A DNA stretch of 64,000 bases from Azolla caroliniana (GCA_043228905.1 JBHGNT010000004.1:5084001-5148000); one strand, 5' to 3'; positions 32,154 through 44,187 are shown, counted from the first letter of the stretch. Numbers and translations: made by a program. Notes: generated from the letters alone by a model not told the origin.

Positions 32154-35100
32154 CCGGGGTGAACGTCATTAGTCGACGGACATGCGACGACCTAGGCATC
32201 CAGGAGTGGGAACCATGCCCCTTCTGGTTACGCATGGCGGATACAAGCTCAGTCCGACCAACTGGTCTTATCCGGGACTTGGAAGTAACAATAGGAGGCC
32301 ACGGATTCCGAATATCGGCCGTGGTACTAGAGCTGAATGTACAAGGCGCATATCCCCTACTGTTAGGACGACCATGGTTGCGAACGGCGCATATCAAGCA
32401 AAATTGGCAAAAGAATATGATCACGTTCCGACGAGGAAAAACAAAGGTACGGGTAGCCACGCAACCACGGGTGCTCACTAGCAAGGAGGCAACCCCTTTA
32501 TATGCCGAAAGCATCAACATGTTGGAGGGCTTACTGGATGAGGAAGTTGATCGGTACCTCGAGGAACACCCACAGATCGTCCCACTTTTTGAGGTGGATA
32601 TCACGGCAGCAGTAGAGCCGTACATCACAATGCCGGACGAGCCGGACAAAGTGGCGATCCGGGAACTACGCCAAGCACAGGAAGCCCTAGAAAGAGAAAT
32701 GACGATATCCCAAAGGGTGAAAGCATCCCAGCTGGAAGAGGTGGACCTCGGCACAACAGAACAACCCCGACCGGTAAAAGTCGCGAAGGAATTGTCGAAG
32801 GAGGAAAAACAGGCAATGGTAGCACTGTTAACGGAGTTCAAGGATGTGTTCGCATGGTCATACGAAGACATGCGAGGGTTGGACCCCCAGCTCTACCAGC
32901 ACCAAATTCATCTAAGTACTGACGCGAAACCCATCGCTCAACGTCGGTACCGGATGAATCCAAACTATGCGGCAAAGGTGAAGGAGGAAATTGACAAGCT
33001 TCTCCGGGTCGGATTTATCCGACCAGTCAAGCAGGCAACCTGGCTAAGCCCGATAGTGGTGGTCCCGAAAAAGAACGGCAAAATCCGGGTATGTGTGGAC
33101 TATAGGAAACTAAATGCCACGACAGTGACCGACGCTTTTCCACTACCATTCACGGACGGAGTGCTAGATGCGGTGGCCGGCCACGAAGTTTACAGCTTCC
33201 TGGACGGATTCAGCGGCTACAACCAAATCCGAATGAACCCGGCCGACCAAGAGAAAACAACGTTCGTGACGGAATGGGGAGTGTTCGTCGCGGTCGTGAT
33301 GATGTTCGGATTAAAGACAACCCCTGCAACATTTCAAAGGATAATTATGGAAATCTTCGGTGATTTTATTCCCGGTTTTATGCAGGTCTTCCTAGACGAT
33401 TTCGCCGTCTACAGCCGACACGGAGAGCATCTCGATCACCTACGACTATGCTTAGAAAAGTGCCGCGAGTACCGATTAAGTCTGAACCCGGCTAAGTGCG
33501 TCTTTGGAGTCGCAAGCGGCAATTTGTTAGGCCACGTGGTGAGTCGAGAAGGAATCGCGGTAGATCCGGATAAGGTAAAAGCAATTCTCGACGCACCGGC
33601 ACCGAATAGCGCAAAAGCTTTAAGCCGATTCCTTGGTCAAATAAGGTGGCATAGTCGGATGGTACGGCACCTTGCCGACTTTGCGACACCATTGCACGCT
33701 GCTGTACATAGAGTACCTTTCCAATGGACAGAAACGGAGGAGGCAGCCTACCAAGCGTTGAAGGTCATGCTGTCACAAGCTCCGGTGGTGCAGCCGCCGG
33801 ACTGGAGTAAAAGCTTTCACGTCTTCGTCGACGCGTCGGACGTAGCAATCGGCAGTGTTTTGATGCAACTCACGGAACCGAAATGGTATCGGCCGGTGTA
33901 CTACGCAAGCAGGAAACTCTCGAAAGCCGAACAGAACTACTCTACAACGGAACGAGAGGCATTAGGAATGGTGTACAGCGTCACAAAGTACAGGCACTAT
34001 CTGCTCGGACGAAAGTTCTCCTTCCACGTTGACCACTCGGCACTACTCTACCTAGTCTCAAAGGCAGCCCTGACAGGAAAACTCGCACGGTGGACGCTGC
34101 TATTACAGGAATTCGAATTCGACATTTTCCACCGACCCGGGGTGCAGCATGCGGTAGCAGACTACCTGAGCAGACTAGAATCCGGAGAATCAGGGGACGG
34201 CGTACAGGATGAATTTCCCGACGCCGAGCTGTTTAAGGTCACGACGGCACCGGTAACGGAGACCACAGTAGCGGACGAAGACAAATGGTTAACCGAAATG
34301 CATCAGTTCCTGAGCACCGGAGTTCCCCCGGAAAACTTGGACCGAGACGAACGGAAGAGGATGGCAGTACGGAGCAGACATTTCTGCTTGGTAGGAGACA
34401 CCCTCTATCACAAGGGGGCAGATGGCGTATGGAGGCGAGCAGTGCGGAGCGATGAAAAGGATCTGATCCTGAGGGAAGCCCACTGTGGAATTGCAGGCGG
34501 GCATTATGCCGGCGAAACAACAGCCCGGAAGATATGGCAGAGCGGACTATGGTGGCCGACTACCATGAGAGATGCCGTTAAGTATAGCAGGGAATGCGAC
34601 CTGTGTCAACGACTGGGCCAACCCACGGAACAGGCCCGGATGCCACATCACCCGGTCTTGCCATTAGAACCATTCCAAAAGTGGGGCTTGGACTTTGTTG
34701 GCCCCTTTAAGCCACCGGCAATGCGGACCGGAAATCGGTATATAATAGTGGCTACCGACTACTGCACGAAATGGGTAGAAGCAAAGGCACTACGGGACAA
34801 CACGGCGGCGTCCACGGCCAAATTTTTATATGAATGCATATGGTGTCGGTACGGATGCCCGATTGAGCTGATCAGTGACCAGGGAGGACATTTCCTCGGG
34901 CAGGTGGTGGAAAGTTTGACATCATTCTATGCGGTAGTACACAAACGAAGCACTCCCTACTACCCTCAAGCCAACGGATTAGCGGAATCAACGAATAAAA
35001 CGCTACAGAACATCCTTAGAAAAATCGTCAATGAGAACCGGACCGACTGGGATACGAAGTTGCAGAGCGTGCTGTGGGCGTACCGAACGGCGTACAAGAC

Positions 35101-35671
35101 CAGCATCCGGACGACCCCGTTCCGACTGGCATTCGGCTTGGAAGCAGTCATGCCAGTAGAATTCCAAATTCCTAGCTTAAGAATACAGGTTAAGGAGCGG
35201 TTAAGCGAGAAGGAATCCGAACGAATCCGGCTGAAGATGCTGTTAGAACTGGAAGAAAATCGAATAGCCAGCCTGCTACAGCTAGAACTAGAGCAAAGGA
35301 GGAGGAAAGCCTTTGTAGACCGACACCGGCGCGGTAACGAAAAGGAATTCGGTGTCGGGAAACCTGTATTACTGTTCCAGACAAGGATGGGGAGCATGCC
35401 AGGGAAATTGCGATTTCGGTGGACCGGACCATTCTGGATCACAAAGGAGTACAATGGGTCTTACCAGCTCGGGACGTTGTCAGGAGAAGTTGTGGGCAAA
35501 TGGGCAAATGGTTTTCGCCTAAAACCGTATAAGGGGCACATGCCAGCTAACCCCTTCAAGCAAGACCCGGAAAACCCGAATGGCGAGGAACCGACACCGA
35601 CGCGTAACAACGACGAGGAACCGACAACAGTGCGCACCGACCCGAACACATCAGGGGGAACCGAACAATGA
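32154..35671 (+). pseudogene. element C pol: rest of protease, RT, RNase H, integrase
   Basis: Resumes the protease frame after element D (GVNVISRRTCDDLGI) and stays open for about 1,170 codons to the stop at 35669. RT has WLSPIVVVPKKNGKIRVCVD, GLKTTPATFQ and VFLDDFAVYS. RNase H has FHVFVDASDVAIGSVLMQ. Integrase has the HHCC zinc site (HCGIAGGHYAGET...CDLCQ) and D-D-E residues (GLDFVGPFKPP, LISDQGGHF, NGLAESTNK). The WGLDFVGPFKPPAMRTGNRY and YGCPIELISDQGGHF stretches match the style of Athila/TAT polyproteins. No chromodomain. The bases before 32154 that lengthen the open frame belong to the LTR of D. Listed as a pseudogene only because D splits it and gag has a stop. Confidence 0.92.
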
Positions 35672-35679
35672 TGCGGCAT

Positions 35680-35718
35680 ATGTAAAAAAAAAAAAAAATA
35701 AATAAAAAAAAAAATAAA

Positions 35719-35749
<31 letters not shown>

Positions 35750-35780
35750 AAAATAAAAAAATAAAATAAAAAAAATGATG
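35680..35780. repeat. A-rich low-complexity spacer in element C
   Basis: About 100 bp of AAAA/AAT/AATAA repeats between the pol stop and the extra 3' ORF. Confidence 0.9.
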
Positions 35781-36154
35781 ACGTGCTACGGTCAAGAAGA
35801 TCAAGAAAATCATGGTAATAATGAAGGAGGTAGTTACAACCGTCACACGGGTGCACGAGCTATTTAAAGCACAGAACGTGGGGGCGCCGTTGTACAGGAT
35901 TTAAAACGCGCGTCAATTAAGGAGTCATAATGACAGACACGTAGAAGATTCGACACACGCGGCAAAGAAGCGGAAGCATGACACGCGGCAGCAAAGGACA
36001 CACATACTATTCATGACACAGCATGCGCAGGCGCCAAAAATAGGACATGCTATTCAAGGCAGAACACGTGCAGCCGTCAAAATTAAAGAGTGACATGCTA
36101 ATTATGGCAGGGGACGCGCGAAAATCAGGAAAAGGCGGCTGGAGGGAAACGCCA

Positions 36155-36163
36155 CTATATAAA
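36155..36163 (+). promoter_or_regulatory. possible internal TATA box of element C
   Basis: TATATAAAG lies about 130 bp upstream of the likely start (36284) of the extra ORF and well downstream of pol. The distance allows a start near 36185 and a roughly 100-bp leader. It could drive a separate transcript for the 3' ORF. This is inferred from position and sequence only. Confidence 0.45.
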
Positions 36164-36283
36164 GGAAGAACCGGAGAAGGGTTCACTTTTTACGAATTTT
36201 CCCACAAGCAAACGCAGGCTCGACGCGCAGAACACCTACACCCCGACCTCAGACCACAGGCAGCAGCAGACGAAGAAGAAGCG

Positions 36284-39157
36284 ATGGCACTGTCGGACGG
36301 AGCGCGACAATGGCTGACGGAGAACGGATTAGGAGGGCTGCTGCGGGTCGCTGACGCTCCACCACACAAGGAACCAGAGCAGGCGGCAACAGCGGTGGAC
36401 TTAGCAGAGGTCACTGAAGGAGCGGTACAAGCGCTCACAGGGATTTCGGAGGGAGGACTTCAGACGATAGAGCTACCCTCGAGCCAAATATTCTTCGAGT
36501 ATTTCGGCGAATACTCCCTTAGTAGCAAGGCGTATCGCACACAGGGCGGAGAGAACCTGCTGTTCGGAGAGGTGGCCCGCGCCCTGATGGAGTACGGGTT
36601 CGTGAACCCTCGTCCGGCAGCCATAGCCAAATACCGAGCAGCGATCGTCATCGCGACATTCGAAGGCCTGCAGGTGGACTGGCTCCATTTCATCACCGAA
36701 GGACTGAAAGAGGCGATCAAGCACTTAGTGGAAGGGAAGAAGCCATGGGCCGGAATATCCCAATGGTTAACAGTGTTGGTCCCACCGGTGTCCCCCATCA
36801 AGCACAAGCAAAGAAGTCGGCAGGAGACTACCCCGAAGCAAACCATGAAACGCCGACGAATCCTAGAAAAACACACTCCAGGATGGACACAGGAAGAAGA
36901 AGCGCCGCCAGAAGAGGGATCATCCCGACAGCCGCGGAAAGAAGGCTCATCTCGACAACCGAGGGAAGAAGACTCCTCCCGACAGCAACAGAAACAGCAA
37001 CAGCAACCGACAACGAAGAAGAAAAAGGCGGAAAAAGGCAAGGAGAAGGTGGCAAAGAAGACCAGCAAGAGGCAAACCGACACCGAACCAGTAACGCTCG
37101 AATCGGAACCGGTACCAGTAAAGGAACCAATAGTGGCACCGACGGAGGACGCTGAAACAGAGGAAGACTCATCCGAGCCGATGTTAATACTACCACCCAG
37201 GCAAGGAAAGGAGAAACGAGCGACAAGACCGACCCCAACAGCGGACGAAACTCAGCAACGGGCAAAAGAACCGCCTCCAGTAACCGGAACAGAAGCGACA
37301 CAGGATGAAGGTTCGTCTGCACCAAAGACGGCAGTACCGGAACCGACGGCGGCGGAGTTCGAAGAACAAAGAAAGGAACAAGCGCCGGAACAAGAGAAGA
37401 GGCCGGAGAAACAGCCGGAAAAACAGCCGGAGCTAGGCACGCCTGCTGACACCAACGAAGGCAGAACAAAGGCACAATGGCTAAGGTGGTTGTCAGGGCA
37501 GTTGTCGGGAGTAGCAGACCAGATGGAGAAAGAGGAGGAGCAAAGAGAAGAAGTGACTAGGACGATGACTAAGGATATGGTCATGCTCCGGGCACAATTA
37601 CATGAGCTGCAAGAAGAGATAGCACAGGCAAAAGAAGGCAGCCGACAAGCACAAGATGGCACCGAGCCGGTCGGGACATCAGAAAAGCAAGCCGAACCAC
37701 AAACGGAGAAGGCCTTGCAAACCGGCCCTGAGACCGAGAAGTTAATAGCAACTTTGAAAGAAGAATTACAGGCTCAGGAGGCATTGAGAGATAACGAAAG
37801 AGAACAGCGGAAGTTGGTAGAAGACGACAGACGGCGAATGGAGGAAGGCCTTCGCCGAAGCAAAGCCACCAATGACCGACTACAAGAAGAAAACGGGACA
37901 CTGCAAAAGGAAAAAGATAGGCTGCGCCGACGAATGGAGCAGGAAATTGAGCGGTTGCGAGAGGAACTCCGACAACAAAAGGACCGGGATGATCAGTTGC
38001 GAGCTCAGGCGAACCGACGCCTAAAACAGAAGACGGAGGAATTCGACCGACTATGTAAGGATTATAAACAGGCCACGTCGGACATCAAGAATCAGGCAGC
38101 AACGTACGACCGACAGATGGAGAAGCTGAAAGAGCAGCTCAAGGAAAACCGCTTGGAATTGTCCAAAGCAAGGGAGGAAGTATCGGCGGAGAAGACCTTG
38201 ACGTCGGAACAAAGAAAGGAGATGGAAGTACTTCGGCAGAAAGTAGGGGAACTGACAAAGAGCCGGAACGAGGAAAAAGTGAAGTTGACTTTCGAAATCA
38301 ACAAATGGCGGAGTACCTGTGACAAGCAGAAAGTCGACTCTGAAGCTCAAGCTCAGTTAATGGCCGACATCATCAAACGGATAAGGAAGGAAAAACAAGC
38401 AGCTTCGGAACAGGCTAAAGCAGGGGTTGACCGAATTAAGTTCATCATGTCAAGCTGGAGTACCCGAGCTCAGGCCAGCATAAATGAAAGCACGGAGAAA
38501 CTCTGGAAGGAATGGGCACAACAGGCAGCTGAACTGCAGATACTCTGAGCTGATGCAGAAAATCGGAAGAAAAACGGAGATGGGTTCTATAAAATGGACG
38601 AAGAAAGTATCGTCAACATCCGGGAAGAACTGTCGGAGGATTTCTATGCTCTAGCAGAAGAACATCTCAAGGAAATCCGAGGGTTAGTAGAGAGGTTGGA
38701 TGACGGACAGCTCGAAACCCAACTAGAATTGGAAGGGTACGAGAAGGACCGACTGCGACAGGAAGCCGAGGGACACACAACGCCGATCTCCATTAGTGAG
38801 GGCGAGCGACCGGCTGAAGAGGACCCAACCAACAATGTACCCGAGGAAGAACTTCCGGAGCAAGAGCAGGTTGATGCCGGGGATGATGCAGAGTGGAGAC
38901 AGAGAAGTACCGAATCCGGGGAGGAAAGGACACAACCAGTGGAAACCGGAGAGAGCGATACCGGGAACGGAACGGAGGTGGAGCAGGACAGACCCGGACA
39001 GGATACAGAAGAAACACTGGTACCACCGGTACAAGCAGAGTCGGAGCAGCAAGATGCGAAAAGGCAGCCAATCCAATCGGACGTCGGAGACGGCACAGGC
39101 AAAACAACACTTGAAACCTCGGAGCGGAGTTTGCCTGATAATTTGGAGGAAGACTGA
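36284..39157 (+). pseudogene. element C extra 3' ORF: long coiled-coil protein, one nonsense codon
   Basis: From MALSDGARQWLTENG (36284) the frame runs to 38548, meets a TGA (38546-38548) and continues open in the same frame to 39157, about 957 codons in all. The N-terminal ~180 residues look folded (GEVARALMEYGFVNPRP, EGLQVDWLHFITEGLKEAIK). A low-complexity Pro/Glu/Gln/Lys region follows, then about 400 residues of heptad-like charged sequence (EEQREEVTRTMTKDMVMLRA, IERLREELRQQKDRDDQLRA), a strong coiled coil. The tail after the stop is acidic. I see no signal peptide or membrane segment, so it is not evidently an envelope protein. It occupies the place of the extra 3' ORF of Athila-type elements. 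The function is unknown. Confidence 0.75.
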
Positions 39158-39207
39158 AGCCGGCTGTGGGTTCGAAGTGCAATGCACTTTCCCACGGGCG
39201 TGCCATG

Positions 39208-39578
39208 TGTTGGCCGGTCAGAGAAGGCAAATGGGAAAGCAAGGTCGGATCGGATAAATATAGAAATAGGAATAGAATTATTAGGAGGGACGGATCCGGT
39301 AGTTGTAACCGATCCGGATCCGAACCGATTCGGTTTCGGTTAACGGTTGCCTACCGAGCACCGATTGTAATCTGGCCGGATGCCTATAAAAGGATCCGAT
39401 GTTTTGTAATGAAAGCGCGAAGAATTAATATAGTTTTGCTTATGCTGATTAATCTTGTCTTCGTCTGTGCTTAAGTGTAATTATCATACGCGTGTATTAA
39501 CATCCTATCCCTACCACCCCTTTGGAGAAGTGTCGGATAGACACCTGTGTTGCGGCTAGTCCAGCCATACATACAACA
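39208..39578 (+). repeat. 3' LTR of element C
   Basis: 371 bp, no difference from 22341-22711 that I can find. The 60 bp before it (CTTTCCCACGGGCGTGCCATG) lack a purine tract; the nearest purine-rich stretch is GAGGAAGACTGAAG at about 39147. Confidence 0.93.
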
Positions 39579-40718
39579 TTCGTAAGTCAATTTTCGTAAA
39601 ATATCGAGCCCCGTGCAAACGATCAATCAAATCATCGGCACGAGGGAATGGATATGCATTCTTAATTGTCATTTTATTCAAACGGCGATAATTGATACAC
39701 ATTCGCCACGAACCTTCCTTCTTCTTGACTAATAGAACTGGCGCACCCCAAGGTGATTTACTATACCTAATGTGGCCCATACTCAAGTATTCCTTAAGTT
39801 GTTTAGCGATCTCATCCTCTTCTAATCGACTAAGTCGGTAAGGTGGAATGCTCACAGGAGCAGCCCCAGGGATGAGTTCAATTTGATGGTCCACATTACG
39901 TTTAGGTGGTAAAGTAAGCGGTAATTCAATAGGAAACACATCTTGAAAATCCTCTAAAATAGAGTTGAGTAATCGTTGCTCAAAATGTGGTAATTGTGTG
40001 GCGTCAATATTAAAATAATAAAATTGAACCGCAGGATCAATTACACACGAATAAATTAATGAACTAGAATACTCACTTAAAGATTTAGAAGACACAAGTG
40101 AATGAGAAGGAAGTTTGGAACATTGAATAAAATGTTTACAATTATTAAGTTCAAATGTGATTGAGTGATTAACCCAATCAATGGACAAAGAAGGGTTTTT
40201 ATTAAAAAACCAAGGATATCCTAAAATGACATCTGCGGATTGTAATTTCATAACATGAAAGTCAAGCTTCTCCAAATAAGTATCTATTTGAATTGGCAGT
40301 TGACAAACAATGCCACTGATGTATTGAACGTTTCCATTTGCCATGTGAACTTGATAGATATGATCACTTGCGTTTATGTGGAGCTCCATTTGCTGCACAA
40401 AGTGATCATTAAGAAAATTGTGAGAACTACCGGAATCAAACAAGAAATGTGCTTGTGTTCCATTGATATATCCGACTGCTCGGAGTAAATCATTAGGTCC
40501 AAGTAAATGTGAAGGAAAAGTGCATTCACATAAACTTAAGTGATTGGTATGAACTTCAACAATATCAAAAGACTCACCTGTGTGACTCGTAGATTTGTGT
40601 TGAGGAGGGGTGTTCATTGACTTCCTCTCAAGACGACGACAGGTATCCTTTGTGTGGCCCCGCTTCTTGCAATATGCACAGAAGAGGTTCGGTTTCTTTG
40701 AGTCGCGGTCAAGAGTGT
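39579..40718 (-). pseudogene. element B zinc knuckle, protease and RT N-terminal half
   Basis: On the minus strand the frame holds a gag-type zinc knuckle [14 protein letters not shown] (about 40640-40681), then from the ATG at 40617 a protease with [13 protein letters not shown] and VILGYPWF, a connector, and the start of RT ([29 protein letters not shown]). It is cut at 39578 by element C and resumes at 22340. No stop lies between the knuckle and the cut. Upstream of the knuckle an in-frame TAG near 40810 and the absence of any capsid sequence show that most of gag is lost. Confidence 0.87.
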
Positions 40719-40853
40719 CACTGGATTGCTTACGTTTCCCAATGAACTTGACATTCGGAGTTTTGGCGAACTCAGGTTTATTGTGGTCTTTCTTGGAAGT
40801 CCTATGGTATCTCTATCTTGAGTAATCATGGCGGCTCCCCGAGGCTCAACCAT

Positions 40854-42342
40854 GGTTCTTACATCAATGAAATTTCCTAGATAGCCTTATATTAATGCCA
40901 ACCCATCATGTATTATATGGTCGAGAAAGTGTATTACGTGAAAAAACAAGTGCACTCACAAGTAATATTCTAGTCTTGCGAGCAATAAGCAAACGTGATG
41001 ATAAAATGATAAAATAAGGCACTACTCATAAGAGTTAAGTAGTGACGAAAACAAGGGTAAAAAAAGAAAAAAAAGAACCCATGTGTTACCTACGAAAAAA
41101 AACAATGTCACAAATAAATGGGAAGTGCAAGGTATGCACATATACATCCCAATATGATTGTTATAACTTGCACAATTGTGACATAAGCCACAAATTGATA
41201 CAAGTGATGACGGTGTTGTGCGCAAAGATGTAATACTCAAATCCATGAGTAAAACATCAATAAGGGAACTCATATGGTTTTACTCGTTTTCTAAGGCTTG
41301 ATGATAAGAGTTAAACCTAGATGACCCGTTGAAAAAAAATAAATCGTTCAACAAGCCACTCCATACGAAAAAATAGTCTACACGTAAAGGTTACATTAAA
41401 ATAAACGATGTAAATACTTTATACATGAAAAGGAAGTGGAAAAAGGAGAGCTAATTGTGGGCGGGTAAATAATAATTACTAGAAAATCATATAAGTGAAA
41501 CAATACTTATGAAATTAAAATTTAATTAGAATAATCAACAATTAGGTGTATGGAATCAAACATGCCCTAAGATACGAAACCCTAGGGTAGTTGACATGCA
41601 CCTCCTCAAGACCACCACATATCCCTAGAATCGGCCAAGTAATGGCTAATTAAAGAGGAAAGTGGCATAGGTAAGTGACATATACCTCGTCAAGGCCACA
41701 TCATCCCTTAGAATCGGCCAATTGATGGCTAATTAAAAAGGAAAGTGGCATATGTAAGCTACATATACCTTGTCAAGGCCACAACATCCCATAGAATCGG
41801 CCAATTGATGGCTTAATAGAGAGTAGAGTGGCATAGGTAGGCAACATACACCTCGTCAAGGCCACATCATCCCTTAGAATCGGCCAAGTGATGGCTCAAT
41901 AGAGGGGAAGAGTGGTATACTCAACATCATATGCAAAACGGCCATGAGATAAGCGTGTGCGATTAGAGCAAACACGCTCGACCCAATGCACAAGAATAAT
42001 TATTATCGTAAGAGTTCAATAGAGGAGAGAGTGGGATATATATCGCAATATGCAAAAGGCCATGAGTTGAGCGTGTGCGATTAGTGCAAACACGCTCGGC
42101 CCGATGCATAATAATAAGTAAAATCGTAGCGTAGTAGGAGGTAGAAAGAAAGAGAATAAAACGTAATACCAATTTGATTCGACCATAAAGAACGCATAAT
42201 AGAAAAAGAGAAGAGATCAAAAAAGAAGAATACCGGGTTTAGAGTGTTGTTTTGATCCTGAGAAGAGCATGACGAGCCTTGTTAGATCCCCCTCGCTCAC
42301 ACGCAAAAAACATCAAAACAACAAAAAAAATTGTTAGTAAAA
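40854..42342 (-). other. element B leader region without gag; tandem repeats
   Basis: Between the primer site and the zinc knuckle, where about 300 codons of gag are expected, there is AT-rich DNA with no long ORF. It contains an 83-bp tandem array and a ~118-bp diverged duplication (GCGTGTGCGATTAG at 41953 and 42071). Confidence 0.75.
41590..41925. repeat. four-copy 83-bp tandem array in the element B leader
   Basis: TCGGCCAA recurs at 41631, 41714, 41797 and 41880, exactly 83 bp apart. The flanking phrases (AAGGCCACATCATCCC, TGATGGCT) repeat with few changes. Confidence 0.9.
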
Positions 42343-42354
42343 GCTCTGATACCA
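42343..42354 (-). promoter_or_regulatory. primer-binding site of element B (initiator tRNA-Met)
   Basis: The minus strand reads TGGTATCAGAGC, complementary to the 3' end of initiator tRNA-Met, one base from the 5' LTR. Confidence 0.9.
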
Positions 42355-42355
42355 C

Positions 42356-42825
42356 TGTTAAGAGTCTATTACTAATCAATAGACCAAATCAAGTAAAAAG
42401 GAAGAAAATAGATTGGATAGAAGAACCCGTTCCACCCGACCACCCCCGAGCTATGATCTAGACATAGCCAACCTACCACCGACGTCCCATACCGCCGGAT
42501 ATTAGGATGACTAATACCTTGGAAGAGATAAACACGATCGTCGAGACGAAAGCCTAGCCCGCACCACCGGTGTCTACGACAGCAGCCTTCCGACGTGATC
42601 CCTATGAGGGTAGCTAAGCCTCATATTTATACCTTTTCCTAGGCCCCTTGAATAGATGTGCCTTTCTAAAAGGCTCTCTATTCATTGGTTGTCTAAATCA
42701 TGATAGTGCATGCACATATCATTCATTCTATCCAATCATTAGTCCCCTTTTAATAATAGTGAACATACCCTTCACTAATGTAAATATTAGTGACCCACCC
42801 TCACCAACGTTATGTGTACATAACA
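42356..42825 (-). repeat. 5' LTR of element B
   Basis: 470 bp, with TGTTA...TAACA ends. It matches 19368-19832 with about two substitutions. Confidence 0.93.
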
Positions 42826-42830
42826 GCCTA

Positions 42831-43735
42831 TGTAGTTGACGTAGTCAAGGCCCGATCGATAAAAAGCTGTCGGCCTTCGAACTCGTCTGGATCTCCTAGG
42901 TGCCGATTGTGTTGGATCGATATCTTCAATCGGCTCAATCAGCCAATCAGTATTACTTGAACCATCTTCAAGAGTCTTGTTGGATGACTCGCCCATGTAA
43001 TAGGATTTCGGTGATGTTTGGTCATCCTCCCTACTTCGGGATTGATTGACAGAGGTGATTGACGGAGGCATTTGTGCCTTGGCCGATTCAACTCGGTCTT
43101 TTCACACTTTAGCCTGTTTGAGCATTTTGGTCATTTCAACTCTGTCGTTTTCACCTCCTGTCAATCCTGTAGTCGAATCAATTTCGACTAGTGGGTCGCT
43201 TGCCGATTCGGATTCGGTAGAGCGATCGTTGGCTTGGCTTTCTTCGACGGTTGGTTGAATCGCTAGTTCGATCCATTGGGTTGGTCCTTTTACGACATGT
43301 CTACCGATTTTTGGCTGGTTCCGCACATAGAGAATTGAGTCTTCATTGAAGACTACTTCACTACTCTGGATCAATTTCTGGTTCTGTGGGTCCCATAGTC
43401 GGTAGCCGAAGTCCCCATCGGTTCCATAGCCGAGAAATATGCACTTTGTTGCATGGGGCGCCAACTTGGTCCACTTATCCTTGGGGACGAATGCATAGGC
43501 TTCGCCTCCGAATATACAGAGCCTATCGTAGGTCGGTTGTTTGCCTGACCATAGTGCCTGTGGCACTTCGACTTGCACTACTCTTGATGGCGACATATTT
43601 ATCAAGTATACTATTGTTTGCAGTGCTTCTCCCAGAATTCCAGCTTTAGTTCGGAGTGTTGGAGCATTGCCATCACCCTCTCTTGGATCGTCCGGTTGAT
43701 CCGTTCCGCCACTCCATTTTGCATGGGTGTGTAGG
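42831..43735 (-). pseudogene. element A integrase C-terminal part and connector
   Basis: Contains PTPMQNGVAERINRT (integrase E region, in a shifted frame), then LINMSPSRVVQVEVPQALW and CIFLGYGTDGDFGYRLWDPQ, and a connector ending SRRVRRPTAFYRSGLDYVN before the element B target site. At least one frameshift lies between the first two parts. It is cut on the right by element E and continues at 53103. The same motifs occur in element F with moderate similarity. Confidence 0.85.
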
Positions 43736-44175
43736 TGTTGAGATATCAAGCTCAACTAGTTTAATCTAGTTAGTCAGCACATGTAACTTAGTAGTTACCT
43801 AGATCGAATCTAGTTAATGTGTTGACCTTAAGCCTTTAAATAGGACCTTGTACTTAAGCGGGATATTCTAGATCCTCCACTCCTTAGTACATTTAATGTA
43901 GGACTTACACATAAGTACCTATGTTCTACCCACACATGTGCACCTTTGCACATGGTTTGTATATATACCTCATTGTGGGTATTTTTGTAAATGATGACAC
44001 TTTTCAATATAGTCAATCATCCCCCATTTATCTTCGTGTTTATAAGTGTAACTTCCTCTCTCTCTCTCTTCCTCTCACACACTCTCACGTGCATATCATA
44101 CTAATCTTCCACTGCTTAATGTAACCATATAATTAGTCTCTAATTAACCCTAGTTATTTACCTAATTACTTAACA
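43736..44175 (+). repeat. 5' LTR of element E
   Basis: 440 bp, TGTTGAG...ACTTAACA. A TATATATA box is at about 43960, with a CT-rich stretch downstream. Confidence 0.93.
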
Positions 44176-44187
44176 TGGTATTAGAGC
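44176..44187 (+). promoter_or_regulatory. primer-binding site of element E (initiator tRNA-Met)
   Basis: TGGTATTAGAGC directly follows the 5' LTR, with one mismatch to the initiator tRNA-Met site. Confidence 0.88.

Larger units (their letters stand above)
22341..39578 (+). mobile_element. LTR element C (Ty3/gypsy, Athila/TAT-like, plus strand) inserted in element B
   Basis: LTRs at 22341-22711 and 39208-39578 (371 bp each, identical as far as I can read) begin TGTTG and end CAACA, and are flanked by TTCGT at 22336-22340 and 39579-39583. The host frame of B (KIDLR then TGYHQ) resumes across the site. Without guest D the element is about 10.1 kb: LTR, gag-protease, RT-RNase H-integrase, an A-rich spacer, a long extra coiled-coil ORF, LTR. 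There is no chromodomain. The integrase and RT style, the large size and the extra 3' ORF suggest the Athila/TAT branch. Unusually, no clear polypurine tract abuts the 3' LTR. Confidence 0.92.
19368..42825 (-). mobile_element. LTR element B (Ty3/gypsy chromovirus, minus strand) inserted in element A
   Basis: LTRs at 19368-19832 and 42356-42825 are flanked by GCCTA on both sides (19363-19367 and 42826-42830). The host frame of A (DYVNYIG then ELSSYEEA) resumes exactly across this site. Without guest C, element B is about 6.2 kb. It keeps protease, RT, RNase H, integrase and a C-terminal chromodomain, but most of gag is gone. The LTRs differ at about two positions plus a 5-bp difference at one end, so the insertion is fairly young. 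Confidence 0.93.

Noticed and set aside
36047-36283. Upstream start (36047) for the extra ORF of element C
   Set aside because: It would place the start before the TATA-like box and add a stretch without protein-like character. The ATG at 36284 starts the conserved-looking part.
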